Positions 6,835 through 14,980 of a stretch of 32,466 bases of DNA are shown in pieces. Positions within the stretch are counted from its first letter, which is position 1. Each line of letters begins with the position of its first letter. The notes under the pieces are model-generated. The model had not been told where the DNA came from. It saw only the letters and a list, made by a program, of their open reading frames with translations, and did no database searches. The position numbers and the translations under genes are program-made. The stretch is from the NCBI GenBank assembly GCA_937951685.1, contig CALFBG010000244.1, positions 1 through 32,466 on the forward strand, written 5' to 3'. Source of the DNA: an uncultured Saprospiraceae bacterium (GTDB lineage Bacteria > Bacteroidota > Bacteroidia > Chitinophagales > Saprospiraceae).

Positions 6835-8880
6835 TTATTCCGCTTTGAGCGAAGCACTCATGGCATCTTCAATGACTTGATCTTCCGCAAAATTAGGAAT
6901 CGTAAGTGCTAAACCTGGTGTCATTTCCATCGCTCTTTTTGCGGTAAAAATAGCCTCTTTATTTCTTGCCCAACTTCGGCGTGCAATGCCATTGTTGACA
7001 TCCCACGAAAGCATCGAACGCAATCTACGATCCGCATTTTTTGAACCATCTAAGACCAATCCAAATCCACCGTTCATAACTTCTCCCCAACCTACGCCAC
7101 CACCGTTGTGTAAAGAAACCCAAGTAGCACCACGGAAGGCATCTCCAATGACATTGTGAACGGACATATCAGCCGTAAAGCTAGAACCGTCATAAATATT
7201 GGAAGTTTCCCGAAAAGGAGAATCCGTTCCAGACACATCGTGATGATCTCTCCCTAGGACGATGGGCGCAGAAAGTTCTCCCGCAGCGATGGCTGCATTG
7301 AAAGCAGCGGCGATTTTTATTCGGCCTTCAGCGTCGGCATATAAGATACGAGACTTAGAACCGACGATGGGAATATTCTTATCCGCGGCTTCGATCCAAT
7401 TGAGGTTATCAATTAATTGACCTTTGATTTCTTGTGGTGCGTCGACCAACATTTCTTTGATGACCTTGGCGGCAATGGCATCTGTACGGTCAAGATCTTC
7501 CTTATCTCCCGAAGTACAAACCCAGCGGAAAGGACCAAAACCATAATCAAAACACATGGGCCCCATGATATCTTCTACGTATGACTTATATTTAAAAATT
7601 CTTTCTTCTTCTACTTCCCAAATATCCGCTCCTGCGTCTCCAGCTTCTTTCAAAAAAGCATTGCCATAATCCCAAAAATAAGTTCCACGTGCCGTCATCG
7701 TATTAATCGCTTCCACGTGTCGGCAAAGCGTCTTACGAATTTCTTCCATGAATTTTTCCTTGTCTTCAATCAAGAGCGTCTTAGCCTCCTCGAAAGTATA
7801 GCCCATGGGCGCATATCCACAGTCGTCGATATTGTGCAAAGAAGTTTGATCTGAGGCCAATTCGACGGGAATACGATCTTCGACTATTTTTTCCCAGAGT
7901 GCTACGATGTTTCCTTGATAAACGAGCGCAACGGCATCTTCATTTTTGCGGCAAGCCTTTAACCTTTCCATCAAGGCACTAAGGTCTGTATAAACATCTT
8001 CTTTTTGGATGTAACCATCCGTGATTCTTTGTTGTACCGCATCTGGATCAACCTCGGCCAGCAGACCAACAGCACCCGTAATGACGGCCGCTAAAGCTTG
8101 TGCACCCGACATACCTCCCAAACCAGAAGTGAGGTACACTTTCCCCGCTAAATGATCGCCCAAGCCCATCTTTCTAGCGGCGTTCAAAAGGGTAATGGTA
8201 GTGCCATGAACAATTCCTTGTGGACCGATATACATAAAGGAACCGGCAGTCATTTGACCATAAGAAGTAACGCCGAGGGCATTATATTTATTCCAGTCAG
8301 CTTTTTTAGAATAGTTAGGAATCATCATTCCGTTGGTGACGACTACGCGCGGTGCATCGGGATGTGAAGGGAAAAGGCCCATGGGATGTCCGGAGTACAA
8401 AACTAAAGTTTGCTCGTCGGTCATCTCTGCGAGATATTTCATGGTGAGTCGGTACTGAATCCAATTTTGGAAAACAGCTCCATTGCCACCGTAAGTAATT
8501 AATTCGTGTGGATGCTTCGCTACTTTATAATCCAAATTATTTTGAATCATGAGCATGATAGACGCTGCTTGGCGAGATTGATAAGGGTAATCGTCGATCG
8601 GACGCGCCTTCATCTCGTAAGTAGGGCGGAAGCGATACATATAGATTCGGCCGTACTTTTCTAGCTCTTCGGCAAACTCTGGTGCGAGGGTAGCGTGCTG
8701 CTCGGGATCAAAGTAGCGCAGTGCATTTCTTAGGGCTAAGGCTTTTTCTTTATAACTTAAAACACCTTCAATTAATCTACGTGGTGCGTGACTTACACTC
8801 AGGTCATAGACTTGTACGGGAGGCAGTTCTGTAGGAATTCCTTCTAAAATGGCTTGTTGAAATGCAGTATGATTATTCAT
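6835..8880 (-). CDS. hutU: Urocanate hydratase, long form
   Basis: Urocanase turns urocanate into imidazolone propionate in histidine breakdown and uses a tightly bound NAD+. The predicted protein has 681 residues when started at the ATG at 8880 (MNNHTAFQQAILEG); an 11-residue longer start at 8913 is possible but less likely. Family motifs are clear: YGGNGAVFQNW, LYSGHPMGLFPS, TNGMMIPNYS, the NAD-binding stretch TSGLGGMSGAQALAAVITGA, and YGFGPFRWVCTSGDKEDLDR with the conserved active-site cysteine. Common bacterial urocanases are about 550 residues; this one belongs to the longer type found in many Bacteroidota and in eukaryotes, with an extra insert in the middle (DAGADIWEVEEERIFKYKSY region). 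No hutH, hutI or hutG is in the window, so it stands apart from the rest of the pathway here. Confidence 0.95.
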   Translation of the reverse strand: MNNHTAFQQAILEGIPTELPPVQVYDLSVSHAPRRLIEGVLSYKEKALALRNALRYFDPEQHATLAPEFAEELEKYGRIYMYRFRPTYEMKARPIDDYPYQSRQAASIMLMIQNNLDYKVAKHPHELITYGGNGAVFQNWIQYRLTMKYLAEMTDEQTLVLYSGHPMGLFPSHPDAPRVVVTNGMMIPNYSKKADWNKYNALGVTSYGQMTAGSFMYIGPQGIVHGTTITLLNAARKMGLGDHLAGKVYLTSGLGGMSGAQALAAVITGAVGLLAEVDPDAVQQRITDGYIQKEDVYTDLSALMERLKACRKNEDAVALVYQGNIVALWEKIVEDRIPVELASDQTSLHNIDDCGYAPMGYTFEEAKTLLIEDKEKFMEEIRKTLCRHVEAINTMTARGTYFWDYGNAFLKEAGDAGADIWEVEEERIFKYKSYVEDIMGPMCFDYGFGPFRWVCTSGDKEDLDRTDAIAAKVIKEMLVDAPQEIKGQLIDNLNWIEAADKNIPIVGSKSRILYADAEGRIKIAAAFNAAIAAGELSAPIVLGRDHHDVSGTDSPFRETSNIYDGSSFTADMSVHNVIGDAFRGATWVSLHNGGGVGWGEVMNGGFGLVLDGSKNADRRLRSMLSWDVNNGIARRSWARNKEAIFTAKRAMEMTPGLALTIPNFAEDQVIEDAMSASLKAE

Positions 8881-9437
8881 GAATAAGAAGATTTTATAGT
8901 GAATAGAGCTCATTTAGTTCAGTTCTAACCAACGGCAATGCTGCTAAAATGATTATTAGTAATTGCGTTTAAACGAAAGAACAAGTGTTAGCGATTGATT
9001 TGCCGTAAGGCGGAAATAATTTTAGCGCTAATTCCTCAAAAATATCAAGTATTTTTTACTCGTCCTATTATGAACAAGTTTAAATTCCTTTTTGCTCACG
9101 GAAAAGCAAAATTTCTATTTTTGTAGCGATTAAATTGGAAATGGAACTCAAAAATGAAGTATATTAGCCTTTAGGACTAGAAAATTTGTATGGAACCCGA
9201 ATGATCTTTTTAGCTAATCCTTTGCTTCTCTTTAATCGCTATGGTGATTAGGTCCCCCCTGTCTACTGTTCAGGAAGGCGAATGCTCCTCGGCTAAGCTA
9301 AAAGTCCCTATTTAATTCCTTTGCAAAATATTGAGCCATGAAGGCTACTGTAATCTAGTTTGGGTCCTAAGTAGTAGGTATTTATTAGTCTTAGGGTCAG
9401 TCCTATTCATAAAATTGAAATTATACAAACTACAATA
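8881..9437. other. Gene-free stretch between hutU and the ankyrin gene
   Basis: About 560 bases without a convincing gene, between divergent genes. It must hold both promoters. A promoter-like pair is seen at 9091-9123. The part after it (9130-9437) has several short complementary segments and a CCCCCC run near 9253-9258 but no RNA family I recognise. A long leader or small RNA is possible but not supported. Confidence 0.4.
9091..9123 (+). promoter_or_regulatory. Candidate Bacteroidota promoter
   Basis: TTTG (9091-9094) and TATTTTTG (9116-9123) match the -33 TTTG and -7 TAnnTTTG boxes, with 21 bases between them. If used, transcription would start near 9130, leaving a leader of about 300 bases before the ankyrin gene, or would drive an unrecognised small RNA. 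Confidence 0.35.
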
Positions 9438-10871
9438 ATGGCAAAAGACGACTTATTCGAAAGATTCGGTGAATTTATTCAAAAAGGAGCAAAATCCATC
9501 AAAGATCGATTGACGTTAGACGTAACGGATTTATTACGAGCGATTGATCAAAATAAGGAAGAAGAAGTAGAACGGGCATTGAATGCAGGAGTTGATCCCA
9601 ATGCTATAGATGGCATTGAACGTATTGCATTGCCAATTGCGGTGGATGGAAATAATCCTGCGATTATTCGCCTGTTACTCAAAGCAAATGCGAATCCTAA
9701 TGTGCGTGGAAAAGACGGGGAATCTGCTTTATACAAAGCGGTATACTGGGAAAATCAAGCCATCGTAGAAATGCTTTTGCTCGCTGGAGCCAATCCAACT
9801 TGGCCGAATTCGAATGGTGTAAATCCGATGGATATTGCACGCGAGAAAAACTATACAACGCTACTCGCCATGATGGAAAAGGCAAGTGTAGGGAAAAGAG
9901 CCAAACAAATTGAAAAAGATAAAACGATTCACGAAGATTTAAAAGCCAAAGCTGCCGCCGCCAAAGAGGAAAAAGAACAAGCTATTTTGCGGCAACAAGC
10001 CGCTGCCAAAGCCGCCGCCGCTGCCAAAGCTGAGGCGGAAGCTGCTGCCGCCAAACAGGCATTGGAAGAAAAGTATGCCGCGACGGAGGGCAACGCTTTA
10101 AAGTCTTTATTACTGGCCATGCAGCAAAAAGATTCGGAAGGGGTAAAAGTATTTGTAGATAAAGTAGCGGATATCAATGCTTACGATGAGGATTTTAAAG
10201 CTACTCCGCTGATGTATGCTATTGGTCAAAAGAATGCTAAACTTGCTCAATTTTTAATTGAAAAAGGAGCGAATGTGTTTACCCGTCCCGCAAAAATGGA
10301 TCATTCTCCGCTGACGAAAGCCATCTTGGCACAAGAGTATGATTTGGTTGCCCAAATGCTAGCGACAGCACCAGAGGAGGAGGTAACGGCGATCCTCAAT
10401 GATCCTCAACAAGATTTGAGCCCACAGTTTTTAGCCTATAAAGATGCTAAAATGCTTAATCTTTTGCTAGGAGCTGGGGCAAATGCTTACTTTGGAGGCA
10501 AGTTGGCTCCCGCTCCAGTCGTTAAAGCAATCGAGAAAGCTTCCATCGGAATATTACCCGTATTAGCGGGAAGAGGAGTAGATCTCAATCACGAAGTAGA
10601 CGATAAAACACCAATCGAGTGGGCCATTCATTTTAATCGTAAAGATTGGTTGATTGGTTTAATGGAAGAAGGTGTTGCGGTAGATGTAGTTGATGAACAT
10701 GCGCAAACGCCAATTATGAAAGCAACGATCGCTAATTCACCGGATTTGGTAAAAATTCTTTTGGCGGCTAATGCTAGGGTCGATTTAAAAGATAATCAGG
10801 GAGAAACAGTTTTAGAAATGGCAACAAGATTAGGAGACCGGCAAGAAATTATTGATCTTTTACAGTCTTAA
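9438..10871 (+). CDS. Ankyrin-repeat protein with Ala-rich helical linker
   Basis: This 477-residue protein has no signal peptide. Two ankyrin blocks are seen: about 30-150 (LLRAIDQNKEEEVERALNAG, IIRLLLKANANPNVRGKDGE, IVEMLLLAGANPTWPNSNG) and about 220-477 (LLLAMQQKDSEGVKVFVDK, YAIGQKNAKLAQFLIEKGAN, MLNLLLGAGANA, LVKILLAANARVDLKDNQGE). Between them, about residues 150-215 form a charged Ala/Lys/Glu-rich helix that is probably a coiled coil. Ankyrin repeats bind proteins; the partner is unknown. The start ATG at 9438 has no strong Shine-Dalgarno, as is usual here. The gene is alone, with a part-copy of the dispersed repeat at its stop codon, followed by a hairpin terminator. Confidence 0.85.
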   Translation: MAKDDLFERFGEFIQKGAKSIKDRLTLDVTDLLRAIDQNKEEEVERALNAGVDPNAIDGIERIALPIAVDGNNPAIIRLLLKANANPNVRGKDGESALYKAVYWENQAIVEMLLLAGANPTWPNSNGVNPMDIAREKNYTTLLAMMEKASVGKRAKQIEKDKTIHEDLKAKAAAAKEEKEQAILRQQAAAKAAAAAKAEAEAAAAKQALEEKYAATEGNALKSLLLAMQQKDSEGVKVFVDKVADINAYDEDFKATPLMYAIGQKNAKLAQFLIEKGANVFTRPAKMDHSPLTKAILAQEYDLVAQMLATAPEEEVTAILNDPQQDLSPQFLAYKDAKMLNLLLGAGANAYFGGKLAPAPVVKAIEKASIGILPVLAGRGVDLNHEVDDKTPIEWAIHFNRKDWLIGLMEEGVAVDVVDEHAQTPIMKATIANSPDLVKILLAANARVDLKDNQGETVLEMATRLGDRQEIIDLLQS

Positions 10872-10931
10872 GTAGGTTTACCTAATAAATTAACTAATAA
10901 TTTGTATTGGTACTTTGTATTGGTACTTAAA
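10869..10931. repeat. Dispersed intergenic repeat, part-copy at the ankyrin stop codon
   Basis: TTAAGTAGGTTTACC and AATAAATT repeat the left arm of the palindrome at 138-161, and the piece GTATTGGTACTT appears twice in tandem (10904-10915 and 10917-10928), as also found once at 3578-3589. The element starts within the TAA stop codon of the ankyrin gene. Confidence 0.6.
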
Positions 10932-10954
10932 TAGTAAAAACACTGCGATAAAAA

Positions 10955-10982
10955 AGAGACAGTCTCGGGTAAAACTGTCTCT
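10955..10982. terminator. Hairpin terminator after the ankyrin gene
   Basis: A 9-bp perfect stem, AGAGACAGT (10955-10963) with ACTGTCTCT (10974-10982), has a 10-base loop. It is flanked by A-runs on the left and TTGGTTTAA on the right, so it could act in both directions. Confidence 0.6.
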
Positions 10983-11061
10983 TGGTTTAATTATAATTCA
11001 CCAAATTAATGGATGTTAAAATGCCTAATAATTGAATACACTTAAGCTAAGTTAGTTGAAA

Positions 11062-11176
11062 TTTTGCCTCATGATTTTTGTGTTAATCGAGAAACACCTG
11101 ACGACCTAACCAAGTAGACAGAGCACCCGATAGTCATTAGCTATAAGGGAAGGACTTGACGTAGCATGAGGCAAAA
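11062..11176. repeat. 12-bp inverted repeat framing about 90 bases
   Basis: TTTTGCCTCATG (11062-11073) and CATGAGGCAAAA (11165-11176) are perfect reverse complements, 91 bases apart, in the gene-free stretch between the ankyrin and beta-barrel genes. Nothing coding lies between them. It could be a miniature mobile element or the closing stem of an RNA. Confidence 0.5.
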
Positions 11177-11248
11177 AGGCAAGTTCAAAATGTTCGATAA
11201 TTTATATTACAAAGTACTTAGCTTGTATAAAAGTTCGCCTTAGTTCTT

Positions 11249-12592
11249 TTAAAACTGATATTGCATCGCTACTAATAGATCACTATTGAGGTGCAAATCA
11301 TTATCGTCGAACCATTCGTTTCTCGTGATATCGTTGAATCCTTGATTGTATCGGATGCTGAAACTAATCTGCTTATTCAACCGGTATTCAAGGCCAAAAA
11401 GCAAACCTAAATCAAAGGTTGCGATGCCATCTCTAACTTCTACGGGTAAAACATCGTTGAGGTCAAATTGTTCTAATCCTTCCGTTTTTTCTGACCAAGT
11501 TCCTGCTTGGTGAACGATATAAGAAGGTCGTAGGCCTAAAACCAAATCTAAGTTTTTAGCATTAATTTTCTTCTTAATCATTAAAGGTAATTCTACGAAC
11601 CAAATTGATTTGATGCTGAAGTTCTCGGTAACTTTACTAACGCCCGCAGAAGTTGTCTTAAGGCTTGTCCCTTGTTTATTAAGATCGTAATTAGCTTTGT
11701 TTTTTACTAATAATTCTGCTTGTAAGGCATACTTTTCGTTGAGCTGATAGCTAACAAAAACACCTGCTTGCGGAGACAAGGAAAACTTAAATTTGGACCA
11801 ATCAATATTACTAACACTAGCACCGATGGCTAAGCCCCAATTCATCCGTTTAGGTTTGAAATTAAGTTTGTCTAATTTCAAATCTCCCGTATAAAAAATT
11901 GAAGTATCGGGCTGTACAAACTCTGAAATACTCCTATGCTGATTAAAATCAACGGCATTGGTCAAATCTAAAGCTGCTACTTTGGAAAAGTCCGTAGTCA
12001 TTTTTGTTGTGGCAAGTGCGGTTGTTGGTACGCTAGGAATGCTAGAGGTGGCAAGCAATTGTTTACGCGAGGATCGTTCGCTTGGTGGTGGTGTCGTCAA
12101 AGAGAAGGAAGCAGAATAAGTTGAGCGAACCGCTTCTGAGGTCGATTGCTTCTGCGTTCCTTCTTTTTTGGTATTCGCATCGAGATGGAGTCGATTTGAA
12201 TGACCATTGGACTCACTAGTATTTTCTATAGTAGGGATAATTTTCTTTTTCGTTGGAACGGTAATGCTCGCAAACGGGATATTGTCTGGGACAATTTGTT
12301 CCGGTTTTATGACTGGAGTAGGAACAGGGTCAACCACAGGGGGAGCATCTTGCTGTTTGATGGCAACCCATCCCAAGAAAGAAAAGAGAAAAATTGCGGG
12401 AAGGATTATTTTAAGTAAGCTTCCAAAAGAAACAAAACCGGTGCGGTGACCATAATCTGAGGCAGGACCGGGTTGGTGTTGGTCGAGGACCTTTTCCATA
12501 TCTTCCCATGCGCTTTCCATAAAATCAAATTCATGATTCTGGATCTTATGCTTTAAATTGCGCTCGCTATTTAGATGGTTGAACTGACTCAT
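11249..12592 (-). CDS. Anti-sigma-like membrane protein with C-terminal outer-membrane-type beta-barrel domain
   Basis: The start is set at the ATG at 12592, which overlaps the stop of the sigma gene as ATGA; this gives 447 residues. The cytosolic N-terminus (1-57), with FDFMESAWEDMEKVLDQHQ, looks like a short sigma-binding segment. One membrane helix follows at about 58-78 (LLKIILPAIFLFSFLGWVAI). A Pro/Thr/Ser-rich linker (about 80-230) leads to a C-terminal domain of alternating strands (NWGLAIGASVSNIDWSKF to NSDLLVAMQYQF), ending in Phe, like PorT-type outer-membrane beta-barrel domains. A protein that starts in the inner membrane and ends in a barrel-like domain is odd; the domain may be periplasmic or may span the envelope. 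The close coupling to the ECF sigma gene makes an anti-sigma role likely, but this is inferred. Confidence 0.75.
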   Translation of the reverse strand: MSQFNHLNSERNLKHKIQNHEFDFMESAWEDMEKVLDQHQPGPASDYGHRTGFVSFGSLLKIILPAIFLFSFLGWVAIKQQDAPPVVDPVPTPVIKPEQIVPDNIPFASITVPTKKKIIPTIENTSESNGHSNRLHLDANTKKEGTQKQSTSEAVRSTYSASFSLTTPPPSERSSRKQLLATSSIPSVPTTALATTKMTTDFSKVAALDLTNAVDFNQHRSISEFVQPDTSIFYTGDLKLDKLNFKPKRMNWGLAIGASVSNIDWSKFKFSLSPQAGVFVSYQLNEKYALQAELLVKNKANYDLNKQGTSLKTTSAGVSKVTENFSIKSIWFVELPLMIKKKINAKNLDLVLGLRPSYIVHQAGTWSEKTEGLEQFDLNDVLPVEVRDGIATFDLGLLFGLEYRLNKQISFSIRYNQGFNDITRNEWFDDNDLHLNSDLLVAMQYQF

Positions 12593-13149
12593 AAGCTTAT
12601 TTCTGTATGAATATAAGATTTTAAAAGTTCTTTTAATTTTTTTCGTGCTGACGACAAGTGCCATTTGGAAGTACCGACGGAGATATCAAGTTCTGCGGCA
12701 ATTTCGTGGTGTTTAAACCCGTCAATGGCATACATACTAAATACGGCACGAGAAGCGGGTGGTAATTTTTGAATGACTTTATATAAGTCTTCTACTTCCA
12801 AATTATTGATGGCTTCGCTATTAATGGCCGTTTCTTTTTTGCTTTCAAAATCCATATGCTTTTTGTAGCGGGCATTTTTGCGGATTTGGTCAATGGCTGT
12901 ATTGAAAACAATACGCGCCATCCAACCTTGAAAAGCACCTGTTTCTTTGTAAGAAGCAATGGATTCTAAAATTTTAAAAAAAGCGAGATTGAGTACTTCA
13001 ATTCCTTGTTCTCTATCCTTCGTGTAACGCATAGATACTCCCAGCAGCTTACCAAAGTACTTTTGGTACAGATACTTTTGGGCTAGCCGATTTTTCAGAA
13101 TGCAGCCTTGAATTAATTCCTGGTCGGAACTTTTAGGAGTATATTTCAT
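12589..13149 (-). CDS. ECF-type RNA polymerase sigma factor
   Basis: This 186-residue sigma-70 family protein has only regions 2 and 4. Region 2 (about 22-95) contains YLYQKYFGKLLGVSMRYTKD, then LNLAFFKILESIASYKETGA and FQGWMARIVFNTAIDQIRK. Region 4 (about 122-180) contains VIQKLPPASRAVFSMYAIDG, FKHHEIAAELDISVGTSKWH and LSSARKKLKELL, the helix-turn-helix that reads the -35-like element. It directs RNA polymerase to a small set of promoters. The stop overlaps the start of the next gene as ATGA, a usual pattern for a sigma / anti-sigma pair. The upstream side holds a 546-base gene-free stretch where its promoter must lie. Confidence 0.93.
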   Translation of the reverse strand: MKYTPKSSDQELIQGCILKNRLAQKYLYQKYFGKLLGVSMRYTKDREQGIEVLNLAFFKILESIASYKETGAFQGWMARIVFNTAIDQIRKNARYKKHMDFESKKETAINSEAINNLEVEDLYKVIQKLPPASRAVFSMYAIDGFKHHEIAAELDISVGTSKWHLSSARKKLKELLKSYIHTEISL

Positions 13150-13695
13150 AAATTGGTTACTGTAGTAATCCGTTTTTTATGGTTTTGCAACTCATGTTCA
13201 TTAATAAGATCGCAAAGTTTGAGAAAAAGGTTGGGGTAAGGTAAAGAAAAAAGGAAAAAAGGGGGAAATAAGCTGGCGAATTAACAAATGATTAATAGAA
13301 GTTGTTTAAAAACTATCTTAAATCTTGCAGACAAAGCATTGATCGCCAGATATTTCAGCTTTTTATCGTCACCGCAGCTATGGCTGCGAAACGCTAAAAC
13401 AGCTTAATAGTAATTTAATTCTTGCACGTTGGTAGCGGTCAGTTTTTTGCTAAATTTGTAGCTGCTTTTCTCCAAGGGGGTTGCCAAGGTCAAAAAGTAC
13501 TTCAAGCTGCCTGTCGGCAGAGGCAGGTTTGGATAAAAACTTTGATTCGGCTAGGAAGAGGAAGCCTTTCTCAACTTCTTTTCGGATTTTTGGAAGAGAA
13601 AGCTTAATTTTGGTACTTAGTAAGCTACAGGTTTAGCAACTACCACTAGAAGACCAAAGAAATAATTTTACTAATCAAGAGATAAGCGCATTGGA
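13150..13695. other. Gene-free stretch with repeat debris
   Basis: This lies between the divergent sigma and Nudix genes. It holds the 13-base motif AAGTTGTTTAAAA (13299-13311), the GC-rich hairpin CGCAGC-TATG-GCTGCG (13373-13388), and near 13508-13527 CTGCCT...AGGCAG, another short palindrome. A 61-codon open frame at 13422-13607 has no coding character. The stretch looks like remains of mobile or repeat elements. Confidence 0.45.
13299..13404. repeat. MITE-like fragment carrying the 13-base terminal motif
   Basis: The left end AAGTTGTTTAAAA (13299-13311) is identical to both arms of the inverted repeat at 20794-20858. A looser inverse match, CTAAAACAGCTT (13393-13404), could be its partner. 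Between them lies a perfect 6-bp hairpin (13373-13388). Confidence 0.4.
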
Positions 13696-14121
13696 ATGAT
13701 TACGTTTAAAGTACGACTAATTTTAGAGGAGCAAGGAAAAGTTTTACTTTTGAAACAAACCGTTCAGAACGGTGGTAAGTATACTTTAATTGGAGGAACG
13801 GTAGAGCGAGGAGAGCGTGCGTTGGAAGCAATTATTAGAGAATGTAGTGAAGAGTCTGGCATTCGAGTTTTCAAAACAGATTTGACGCTGGTGCATACTC
13901 TTCACAAAATTAAAGATGGAGCGCATCGCATTGTTTTATATTTCAAGGCGAGTCGTTGGACAGGTGTTTTAGAATCGAGAGAGCCTAAGAAGTTCAAAAA
14001 ACTGACTTGGGAACCGATAGATGAATTACCAAAGAATATTTCCCCATCGCTAAAGCAAGTATTACTCCAATATCGAGCTGGCATCCCCTATTCTGAGATT
14101 AAAAATGAGAATTGGAAGTAA
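13696..14121 (+). CDS. Nudix hydrolase
   Basis: This 141-residue cytosolic protein has a complete Nudix box at residues 34-56, G-x5-E-x7-RE-xx-EE-x-G-I (G34, E40, R48, E49, E52, E53, G55). The glutamates bind Mg2+ for hydrolysis of a nucleoside diphosphate linked to another group X. The fold fits: strands before the box (ITFKVRLILEEQGKVLLLKQ) and after it (LTLVHTLHKIKDGAHRIVLY). The substrate cannot be told. The ATG at 13696 was taken because it matches the usual N-terminal strand of the family. It shares a bidirectional terminator with the convergent Cys-repeat gene. Confidence 0.88.
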   Translation: MITFKVRLILEEQGKVLLLKQTVQNGGKYTLIGGTVERGERALEAIIRECSEESGIRVFKTDLTLVHTLHKIKDGAHRIVLYFKASRWTGVLESREPKKFKKLTWEPIDELPKNISPSLKQVLLQYRAGIPYSEIKNENWK

Positions 14122-14175
14122 GGACAAGAATCGTGTTCAGGAGTTAGGATGATGCTTAAGGGCTTAAGTGTAAAT

Positions 14176-14215
14176 AAAAAAGCCTCGTTTCGATAGTATG
14201 AAACGAGGCTTTTTT
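14176..14215. terminator. Strong bidirectional terminator
   Basis: A perfect stem, AGCCTCGTTTC (14181-14191) with GAAACGAGGCT (14200-14210), has an 8-base loop and is flanked by AAAAA on the left and TTTTT on the right, so it is a classic intrinsic terminator in both directions. It serves the convergent Nudix and Cys-repeat genes. Confidence 0.88.
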
Positions 14216-14238
14216 ATTTATAAGAATAATAGGAAATA

Positions 14239-14736
14239 CTATTCTTGACCTTTTACTAATTTAGCAGAAGTTTTCTTAGTAACTGCAGTTGTCTTAGCAG
14301 ACTTAGAACAAGCAGCTTTCTTAGTACATGTTTTAGAGCAAGCAGCTTTCTTCGTTGCACTTGTTTTTACTGCTTTTGACTTAGTGCAAGCAGCCTTTGA
14401 TTTTGTGCAAGCAGCTTTCTTAGAGCAAGCAGCTTTCTTTTCCATTTTTACTGGAGAAACGTTTACAAATTTAGCTGTTTCTGGAGAGTATACTACATTA
14501 GTGAAAGAAACCTTACCAGACTTTTGGCAAGTGTTCTTCTTAACGTAAGAAACTGTACCAGACTTTGCACATACTTTTTGCTCAATAGAAGCATCCATTG
14601 CAGCTAATTTAGCAGCAGCAGTAGCGCTTTCCTGCTCAACTTTAGCTTTTGCAGATTTTGTGCATACTTTTTCTTGTGCATCAGCAGCAAAGCTTACTAA
14701 TCCGATAAATGCGAATAATACAAAAAATTTCTTCAT
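14239..14736 (-). CDS. Secreted Lys/Ala/Cys-repeat protein
   Basis: I do not recognise a family. The protein has 165 residues from the ATG at 14736; a start 48 bases upstream would lie at or before the predicted transcription start, so it is rejected. A Sec signal peptide, MKKFFVLFAFIGLVSFAADA followed by Q, is clear. The mature part is very basic and has nine cysteines (25, 56, 70, 104, 110, 117, 133, 137, 143). The first three sit in a loose repeat, KVC-TKS / KVCAKSGTVSYVKK / NTCQKSGKVSFTNV. The last six sit in short repeats of KAACSK / KAACTKS. There is no lipobox. Possible roles are metal or heme binding, a redox-active or cross-linked envelope protein, or DNA or polymer binding by charge; none is shown. 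It has its own good promoter and strong terminator, so it is probably well expressed. Confidence 0.8.
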   Translation of the reverse strand: MKKFFVLFAFIGLVSFAADAQEKVCTKSAKAKVEQESATAAAKLAAMDASIEQKVCAKSGTVSYVKKNTCQKSGKVSFTNVVYSPETAKFVNVSPVKMEKKAACSKKAACTKSKAACTKSKAVKTSATKKAACSKTCTKKAACSKSAKTTAVTKKTSAKLVKGQE

Positions 14737-14781
14737 GATGTTAATACTTTTTTTTTTATTAAAGTTTAAATTAATGCTACT

Positions 14782-14812
14782 CAAAATTAAGCCTTTAAGC
14801 CTTAAGAAACAA
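14782..14812 (-). promoter_or_regulatory. Bacteroidota promoter of the Cys-repeat gene
   Basis: Read on the minus strand, TTG (14812-14810) and TAATTTTG (14789-14782) match the -33 and TAnnTTTG -7 boxes with a 20-base spacer. Transcription would start near 14775, about 40 bases before the ATG at 14736. This supports the shorter start of the gene. Confidence 0.55.
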
Positions 14813-14980
14813 TGTTATGAAGTGACCTTATGAAAATTTTAACTTTTCCTTAATACTTCAAAATTATGGCTTTAGACAGCTAAATAATACTATTTCAAGA
14901 TAAACATATTACTAATAAAGTGGGCATGAATCATGCCAAGCTGAGTGCAAAAGCGTTGATAAAGTCTTGGTGCTGACATT

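Noticed and set aside
9130-9437. tmRNA, RNase P RNA, 6S RNA or tRNA
   Set aside because: The conserved core sequences of tmRNA, RNase P RNA and tRNA (such as the GGTTCGA T-loop) were looked for and not found; a 6S RNA cannot be judged by eye.
12593-12664. A longer start for the beta-barrel protein inside the sigma gene
   Set aside because: The ATG at 12592 makes the usual ATGA overlap with the sigma stop; the extension would only read the sigma gene in another frame.
13422-13607. A 61-codon frame before the Nudix gene
   Set aside because: It lies in repeat-like DNA, has no ribosome binding site or known domain, and its middle contains a short palindrome.
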